The notes under the pieces: model-generated
The model's database searches: none
Told to the model about the DNA's origin: nothing
What the model saw: only the letters and a program-made list of their open reading frames with translations
Source of the DNA: Eubacteriaceae bacterium Marseille-Q4139
GTDB lineage: Bacteria; Bacillota; Clostridia; Lachnospirales; Lachnospiraceae
DNA length: 64,000 nucleotides
Direction of reading: 5' to 3'
NCBI GenBank assembly: GCA_018223415.1
Contig: JAGTTQ010000001.1
Span: 2,701,865-2,765,864 of the forward strand
Shown here: piece by piece, positions 58,600 to 64,000 of the stretch
Layout of the letters: every line of letters begins with the position of its first letter
Numbering within the stretch: position 1 is the stretch's first letter
Position numbers and translations under genes: made by a program

Positions 58600-60261
58600 A
58601 TGTACGATGAAAATAAATGGAATCAGGAAAATGAAAATAAAACCGCAGAAGGCGGGAATACCGGAGCAGAGGAGAGCGGAAGAAACCAGGTATTCGGGAC
58701 GCTCTCATACGGGAGCCAGGAGACGCAGGAAGGACAGAGCACCCAGAACAGCAGCCAGTCCTATCCGGGAAGCCAGAGCACCCAAAACAGCAGCCAGCCC
58801 TATTCCGGAAGCCAGGGCACTCAGAACAGCAGTCAGCCCTACCCTGGAAGCCAGAACGCCCAGAACGCCGGATCCAATCCGCAGCCTGGCTATCAGAGAA
58901 ATCCGTATCAGAACCAGAACGGACAGAACCGGAATCCATATGCCGGCCCGTATCCCTATCAGGGACAGAATTATTATTACGGCCAGGCGCCGCAGGACAA
59001 CCGGAGCAATAACGGCGGTCATCGCCAGCCGAAGAAAAAATCCTATGTAAAAACGACAGCCCTTGTGACGGCAGCGGCCCTTTTATTCGGCGTCGTATCC
59101 GGCGGCACCATGTTCGGTGTCAACCGGGCGGCGGAGCTTCTGTTCCCGCAGCCGGAGGAGACGGCCCCGGTGAGCCTGTCGACAACGCAGACCGTTGCCC
59201 CGGCCCAGTCCACTTCCGCCGCTGACTCCAATGGCGTCATCATTGAGGACGTATCACCGATTGTAGAAGCGGCCATGCCGTCGGTCGTTGCCATTACCAA
59301 CACAATGCTGTACCAGAACAATACCTGGTTTGGTGCGACGCAGACCTACGAGGTTCCGAGCAGCGGCTCCGGCATTATCGTAGGGCAGAACGATACGGAA
59401 CTTCTGATTGTGACAAACAACCATGTGATCGAAGATTCCACAAGCCTTCAGGTTACATTCATTGACGAGAGCACCGTAGATGCGGCCGTAAAGGGCACAG
59501 ACTCCGAATCCGACCTGGCAGTCATCGCCGTTCCCCTTGACAGCATTTCGGCCGATACGAAGTCCCAGATTAAAGCGGCGACCATGGGCGACTCGGACTC
59601 CCTGAAAATGGGCCAGGGCGTTATCGCCATCGGCAATGCCCTTGGACTTGGCCAGAGCGTAACCGTCGGCCATGTGAGTGCACTGAACCGTGAAATCAAC
59701 GTGGATGGTTTAACAAAGACCGTCATCCAGACGGATGCGGCCATCAACCCCGGCAACAGCGGCGGCGCACTGTTAAACGCCCAGGGCGAACTGATCGGCA
59801 TCAACGAAGCCAAATACGCATCTACGGATGTTGAGGGCGTCGGCTATGCGATCCCGATTTCCCTTGTGAAGGACACCATCGAAAACCTGATGAATAAGAC
59901 TACAAAGGTAGAGCTTCCGGAAGAAGAACAGGGCTACCTTGGAATCCAGATCCAGAACATCAATTCCGCGACCTCCCAGATGTACGGGATGCCGGAAGGC
60001 GTCTATGTCTATAAGATCACGGAGAATTCGGCGGCGGCCAACTCGGATCTCAGGGAAAAGGACATCATCACGAAATTCGACGGCGAGACGGTACACTCTT
60101 ACGCAGATCTGACAGAGCTTCTGACGTATTACAAGGCAGGCTCGACCGTGACCCTGACCGTACAGCGTCTGGAAAATGGCGAGTACACGGAAAAAGAGGT
60201 AGAAATCACTTTGATGAACCGTCCTGTGGACGAACAGGATCCGGGAAGCATCCAGGGATAA
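58600..60261 (+). CDS. HtrA/DegP-type membrane serine protease
   Basis: 553 residues. The N-terminal cytoplasmic region (about 1-145) is Gln/Asn/Ser/Tyr-rich, with three near-repeats of a 13-residue unit (NSSQPYSGSQGTQ type). A membrane span (about 148-175) follows. The trypsin-like domain has His in IVTNNHVIE, Asp in SESDLAVIAV and Ser in NPGNSGGALLN. A single C-terminal PDZ domain (about 440-530) follows. Acts outside the cell on misfolded proteins. AAGGAAGGAGAC precedes the ATG. Confidence 0.93.
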   Translation: MYDENKWNQENENKTAEGGNTGAEESGRNQVFGTLSYGSQETQEGQSTQNSSQSYPGSQSTQNSSQPYSGSQGTQNSSQPYPGSQNAQNAGSNPQPGYQRNPYQNQNGQNRNPYAGPYPYQGQNYYYGQAPQDNRSNNGGHRQPKKKSYVKTTALVTAAALLFGVVSGGTMFGVNRAAELLFPQPEETAPVSLSTTQTVAPAQSTSAADSNGVIIEDVSPIVEAAMPSVVAITNTMLYQNNTWFGATQTYEVPSSGSGIIVGQNDTELLIVTNNHVIEDSTSLQVTFIDESTVDAAVKGTDSESDLAVIAVPLDSISADTKSQIKAATMGDSDSLKMGQGVIAIGNALGLGQSVTVGHVSALNREINVDGLTKTVIQTDAAINPGNSGGALLNAQGELIGINEAKYASTDVEGVGYAIPISLVKDTIENLMNKTTKVELPEEEQGYLGIQIQNINSATSQMYGMPEGVYVYKITENSAAANSDLREKDIITKFDGETVHSYADLTELLTYYKAGSTVTLTVQRLENGEYTEKEVEITLMNRPVDEQDPGSIQG

Positions 60262-60284
60262 AAGACAGGAAGGAACAAAAAATC

Positions 60285-60330
60285 CAGAAAGCCCGGCAGG
60301 CATGCAGACGGCATGTCTGCCGGGCTTTGG
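60285..60330 (+). terminator. Terminator-like hairpin after the HtrA gene
   Basis: AAAGCCCGGCAG-GCATGC ... GCATG-CTGCCGGGCTTT, a long stem 25 bp after the stop. Confidence 0.7.
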
Positions 60331-60528
60331 CTTACGACATGCTTCGTCGCAGAAACACAGCCATGCAATTCATCATTGACCGGCCCATTTTCCGCGTCTG
60401 CCACTTGCGGCGGCATGTAAAATGCTATATAATAATTCCTTGTATGGAAACAGAGAAAAGAAGTGAACACCTGCGGCCGGGAAACTGCCATGTGAAAGCC
60501 CCGGCGGCTGAAAAATAAGGAGAAAAAT

Positions 60529-62145
60529 TTGGACGACAGAGAAAAAAACACATCAGGACATGACGACAGTGAATATGAGAAGGTCTGCTATGTGTGCAGG
60601 CGGCCGGAAAGCAAGGCCGGAAAGATGATTACGATGCCTCCCGGCATCGACATCTGCCGCGACTGTATGCAGAAAGCCTTTGACACCGTGACGAAAAGCG
60701 GCATGGATTTTTCCAAATTCTCGGGAATCCCGGCCAGCCAGTTCTGGCAGACGCCGTCAGGCACTCCGGCCAAAGAGGAAAAGCCGGAACATACCGAGGA
60801 AAAAAAGCCGGTTCCCGCTGCAGAAAGCAGCGAAACAGGTGAGGTGCCGGAGGAAGAAACCGCCGCGGAGACAGAAAAAGAGGAAAGCGAAGAACAGAGC
60901 CCGTTTTCCGGAGCTATCCCCTGGGGGAACATGGGATGGGGGATCCCCTTCGGCCAGCTTGATCTGGGCGGCATCCCCGGCAGGAAACGCGTAAAAAAGA
61001 AAAGCGGCGGGAAAAAGAAGGAGCTCTTTAAGCTCAGTGAAATCCCGGCGCCCCATGTCATAAAGGAACAGCTCGACGAATACGTGATCGGCCAGGAAAA
61101 GGCGAAAAAGGTGATTTCCGTGGCCGTCTACAACCACTATAAGCGTGTCTTCGACCGGACATCGCCGGACGCCGAAAAATACGGAAAAGATGTGGAAATC
61201 GAAAAATCCAACATCCTGATGATCGGCCCGACGGGAAGCGGAAAGACATACCTTGTAAAGACTCTGGCGAAGCTTCTCCACGTGCCCCTCGCCATCGCCG
61301 ACGCCACCTCCTTAACTGAGGCCGGCTACATCGGCGACGACATCGAGAGCGTGATTTCCAAGCTTCTTTCCGCGGCAGACAATGACGTGGAAAAGGCGGA
61401 GATGGGCATCGTCTTCATCGACGAGATCGACAAGATTGCCAAGAAAAAATCCACCAGCACCCGCGACGTCAGCGGCGAATCGGTGCAGCAGGAGCTTTTA
61501 AAGCTTTTGGAGGGCGCAAAGGTGGAGGTGCCGGTGGGCACGAACCAGAAGAACGCCATGACGCCCATGGAGACCGTGAACACGGACAACATCCTCTTTA
61601 TCTGCGGCGGGGCGTTCCCGGATCTGGAAAATATCATCAAGGAGCGGCTGACGGAGCATTCTTCCATCGGCTTTGAGGCTGACTTAAAGGACAAATATGA
61701 CAGCGACCCGGACATTCTCTCCAAAGTGACAAACAAGGATTTAAGAAATTTCGGCATGATTCCGGAATTTCTCGGGCGCCTTCCCGTGACGGTGACGCTC
61801 CAGGGCCTCACGAAGGAGTTCCTGGTGCGGATCTTAAAGGAGCCGAAGAATGCCATCTTAAAGCAGTACAAGAAGCTTCTGGAGATGGATGAGGTTCATC
61901 TGGAATTTGAGGACGACGCGCTGGAATGGATCGCAGAGCAGGCCCTTAAAAAGGAAACCGGCGCCAGGGCCCTGCGGGCAATCATCGAGGAATTCATGCT
62001 GGACATCATGTACCAGATCCCGAGGGACCCCGACATCGGTTCGGTGACGATTACCCGCGCCTATCTGGAAAACAGAGGCGGCCCGCGTATTGAAATGCGC
62101 GGCGCAGAGCTCCCCGCGCAGACGGCTTCAGGCTCTTACACTTAA
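60529..62145 (+). CDS. clpX: ClpX-type ATP-dependent unfoldase with extended linker
   Basis: 538 residues, TTG start after AAGGAGAAAAAT. The N-terminal zinc-binding domain is CYVCRRP ... CRDCMQ. A long acidic then basic linker (about 75-160), absent from typical ClpX (about 420 residues), follows. The AAA+ core has Walker A IGPTGSGKTYLV, the GYIGDD pore loop, Walker B IVFIDEID, the IGF-like SSIGFEAD and sensor RLPVTVTL, and ends in the C-terminal small domain. It unfolds substrates for ClpP. No clpP is adjacent, so it may be a paralogue. Confidence 0.88.
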   Translation: MDDREKNTSGHDDSEYEKVCYVCRRPESKAGKMITMPPGIDICRDCMQKAFDTVTKSGMDFSKFSGIPASQFWQTPSGTPAKEEKPEHTEEKKPVPAAESSETGEVPEEETAAETEKEESEEQSPFSGAIPWGNMGWGIPFGQLDLGGIPGRKRVKKKSGGKKKELFKLSEIPAPHVIKEQLDEYVIGQEKAKKVISVAVYNHYKRVFDRTSPDAEKYGKDVEIEKSNILMIGPTGSGKTYLVKTLAKLLHVPLAIADATSLTEAGYIGDDIESVISKLLSAADNDVEKAEMGIVFIDEIDKIAKKKSTSTRDVSGESVQQELLKLLEGAKVEVPVGTNQKNAMTPMETVNTDNILFICGGAFPDLENIIKERLTEHSSIGFEADLKDKYDSDPDILSKVTNKDLRNFGMIPEFLGRLPVTVTLQGLTKEFLVRILKEPKNAILKQYKKLLEMDEVHLEFEDDALEWIAEQALKKETGARALRAIIEEFMLDIMYQIPRDPDIGSVTITRAYLENRGGPRIEMRGAELPAQTASGSYT

Positions 62146-63837
62146 AAATGCCTGGTACAAATCCAGCGTCCCGTATCCGAACTCCCTGTTCGGGTATGGG
62201 ATCGCTGGATTTCTTTGTGCGCCGCGGGTTAAGTAGGTCTTTACGACAGACGTTGTCATGAACGGCTCATTCTGTTCCAGGATGCCCCAGGACATGAGAA
62301 CGGCCGCGGCGCCTGCCACATGGGCGGCGGCCACGGAGGTACCGGTCATCCGCGTGGTCGGAAGGACGCCGGAGACGGCCGCCCCCTGGACGTCGACGCC
62401 GGGCGCCGCCAGATCCGGCTTTATGAGACCGCTTCTCGTGTAGCCGCGGCTGGCGTGGATATAGAGGCTGCGCCTGGAATGGTCGTAGGCCGTGACCGTA
62501 ATGGGAAACTGGGCGTTTCCGGGATCCGTAAGCGTCGTGTTGGGATCCGGGCTCAGAAAATACGTGGAGTCGGAGACGAAGCCGCGGCAGGGGAGCCAAA
62601 TGTGGAACACGCCCTGGAAATACAAGGTATTGTAAACCCGGATGTGCCAGATCCCGGGGAGCGGGTCCAAAAAGCGCATAAAAATAAGCTGGCTGCCGGT
62701 GACAATGTCTGCAATCCGGTAATAGACGGTAATTTCCGTCTGCTCTAAGAGAAAGGAAATCCGGTTTTCTCCCGAAGGGGAGACAGGGAGCCGTTCCACT
62801 ACCTCGCCGGTGGGCGAGACAAAGCCGACGGAATACACCTCGGCGTCGTAGGCCCACAGCTCCATGCAGAAGCCGCGCTCGCCATCGCCGACGCGAAGCT
62901 CCACATCCTGAAATTCCTGACCGGGTGTGACGTTCCCAAGATAATGATGGCCAAAGCCGGTTTCGTTGCCGGCGGCCGTGACGACACAGATGCCGAGGGT
63001 GTTGCTGATGGATTCCAGGTAGAGACCGAGAGGTGCCTTCCCGTCGTGGCTCCCCTGGTTGGTGCCGATGCCAAGGCAGATGACGAGCGGCCGGCCCAGG
63101 CGCCGGGCCAGGTTTACGAGATAGGATACGCCCATCATGATATCGTTTTCCTGATAGGCATGGGCATCCTCCCGGATCAGGAAGAAATCCCGCAGGTACC
63201 GCTTGGCCGGCTTCAGCTTGACGGCGGCAAGGATGGCCTTCGGCGCAGCGCCGGTGAAATCGTCGTCCTCGGAGACGTTTCCGGCTGCGATGGAGGCAAG
63301 GAACGTGCCGTGGCCGATGGTGTCGGCTTCCGGGACGATGGAGGACGGGTTATCGGAACTGAGAGCTTCGTTGATCTGGGCCCTTGTGTAGAGTGTCCCG
63401 TAGAGCGGGGAGAAATAAGTCCCCTCAAAGCCGTCGCCAAATCCTGCCGTCTGATCCCAGATTTCCTCGATTCGGGTAGTGCCGTCCGGGTTTAAAAACA
63501 GGGGATTTTCATAGTCAATGCCTGTGTCGACGAAGCCGATGATGACGCCTTCTCCCTGGTTCCCAAGACTCGGGGAGCGGGCGGCTGTCAGGATGCCGGA
63601 CGCCTCCATGCTTGTGGAATCCAGAAGGGAATAGAGCTTCGGGATTCCGGAATAGGTATAAGTGGACAGCGTCAGCGGGAGAAGAGGCTCCAGGGGAAGA
63701 TAGACGACGGCAAACTGCTCGTTTACGAAGTCAATGCAGTCGGTGGGATAGCCGTTTAAAAAGTCCCTGGAGGGTATGTAATAGCGGGTGATGAAATCGG
63801 CATACGCTTCCGATGCCACGTTTTCCGTACATGCCAT
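62128..63837 (-). CDS. Subtilisin-like S8 protease (Csp-type)
   Basis: 569 residues. The catalytic triad is visible: Asp in IIGFVDTGIDYENP, His in DTIGHGTFLASIAAGN and Ser in MTGTSVAAAHVAGAA. A jelly-roll-like insert lies between His and Ser, as in clostridial Csp proteases (spore germination). No signal peptide is seen. GGAG precedes the ATG by seven bases. Its 3' end overlaps the convergent clpX gene by 18 bases. The role could be germination or general; the organism's sporulation status cannot be seen here. Confidence 0.88.
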   Translation of the reverse strand: MACTENVASEAYADFITRYYIPSRDFLNGYPTDCIDFVNEQFAVVYLPLEPLLPLTLSTYTYSGIPKLYSLLDSTSMEASGILTAARSPSLGNQGEGVIIGFVDTGIDYENPLFLNPDGTTRIEEIWDQTAGFGDGFEGTYFSPLYGTLYTRAQINEALSSDNPSSIVPEADTIGHGTFLASIAAGNVSEDDDFTGAAPKAILAAVKLKPAKRYLRDFFLIREDAHAYQENDIMMGVSYLVNLARRLGRPLVICLGIGTNQGSHDGKAPLGLYLESISNTLGICVVTAAGNETGFGHHYLGNVTPGQEFQDVELRVGDGERGFCMELWAYDAEVYSVGFVSPTGEVVERLPVSPSGENRISFLLEQTEITVYYRIADIVTGSQLIFMRFLDPLPGIWHIRVYNTLYFQGVFHIWLPCRGFVSDSTYFLSPDPNTTLTDPGNAQFPITVTAYDHSRRSLYIHASRGYTRSGLIKPDLAAPGVDVQGAAVSGVLPTTRMTGTSVAAAHVAGAAAVLMSWGILEQNEPFMTTSVVKTYLTRGAQRNPAIPYPNREFGYGTLDLYQAFLSVRA

Positions 63838-63919
63838 TTTGATACTCCAAGAGAAACTTGCTTATACTATATGAAGAAATCGGCGGTCGGGTGCATGGAT
63901 CCGATGGAAAAACATGGAC

Positions 63920-63948
63920 TTGACAGGGAAAATAGTGTAAGATATAGA
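63920..63948 (+). promoter_or_regulatory. Promoter of the gene at the right edge
   Basis: TTGACA (63920-63925), 17 bp, TATAGA (63943-63948). Confidence 0.75.
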
Positions 63949-63980
63949 AAAAGCTTCCATAACCGGAAAGGAGTCAAACA

Positions 63981-64000
63981 ATGATTGGATTTTTGGGACT
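63981..64000 (+). CDS. Start of a gene cut by the window edge
   Basis: ATG 63981 after GGAAAGGAG opens MIGFLG. The beginning of a Rossmann-fold protein such as pyrroline-5-carboxylate reductase is possible, but six residues prove nothing. Confidence 0.4.

Noticed and set aside
62944..63495. Plus-strand frames opposite the S8 protease
   Set aside because: Antisense to a gene with a clear catalytic triad; no ribosome sites or domain patterns.

Overview
The window reads as a low-to-mid GC Clostridia genome, most likely a gut Lachnospiraceae relative. Tn4451-type transposon genes (tnpV, tnpW, large serine recombinase), a YjdF gene with a structured leader, a Gram-positive SOS box and AGGAGG-type ribosome sites all point that way. 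About 0-41 kb is a stack of nested mobile elements. About 41.6-64 kb is ordinary chromosome.

Region by region: (1) 1-4033 is the tnpV-side end of a Tn4451-type transposon ('TnA') that continues off the left edge. (2) 4034-about 12540 is a small phage-satellite-like island. It holds an interrupted tyrosine integrase, a type I toxin/antisense RNA pair, a CI/Cro-like switch with three operators, an excisionase-like gene, a VapE-type helicase with iterons, and a scaffold (DUF4355) plus major capsid protein pair behind its own promoter and a leader hairpin. No terminase, portal or tail gene is visible. (3) About 12553-39684 is an integrative mobilizable element ('IME2'): regulator, xis, integrase, mobC, a RepA-like ATPase, a MobV relaxase and tnpV, plus a type II restriction-modification (R-M) cargo. 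Several of its genes are broken. (4) 14139-31880, inside the IME2 integrase, is a complete second Tn4451-type transposon ('TnB'). It carries a MobA/MobL relaxase behind an array of hairpins, an IS1182-family insertion sequence, and a type I R-M operon in which two HEPN-like proteins are interleaved with hsdM, hsdS and hsdR. (5) 39801-41222 holds a 0.5-kb non-coding tandem duplication and a decayed third integrase.

The strongest observation is that TnA and TnB interrupt two different tyrosine integrases after the second base of the same codon (135). The apparent core is CA, and TnB has imperfect 28-bp terminal inverted repeats. Removing TnB would rejoin the IME2 integrase in frame.

From 41.7 kb onward: a DeoR / P-loop kinase / PHP cassette; a GNAT-membrane protein pair; yjdF with its leader RNA; a prenyltransferase-fold protein, ICMT-like methyltransferase and SRPBCC operon; a DUF134-NifX fusion; a HAD hydrolase; an SOS-regulated Y-family polymerase, YolD-like and ATPase operon; an HD protein; a family 2 glycosyltransferase; uracil-DNA glycosylase; UppP; an HtrA-type protease; a ClpX-type ATPase; and a subtilisin-like protease.
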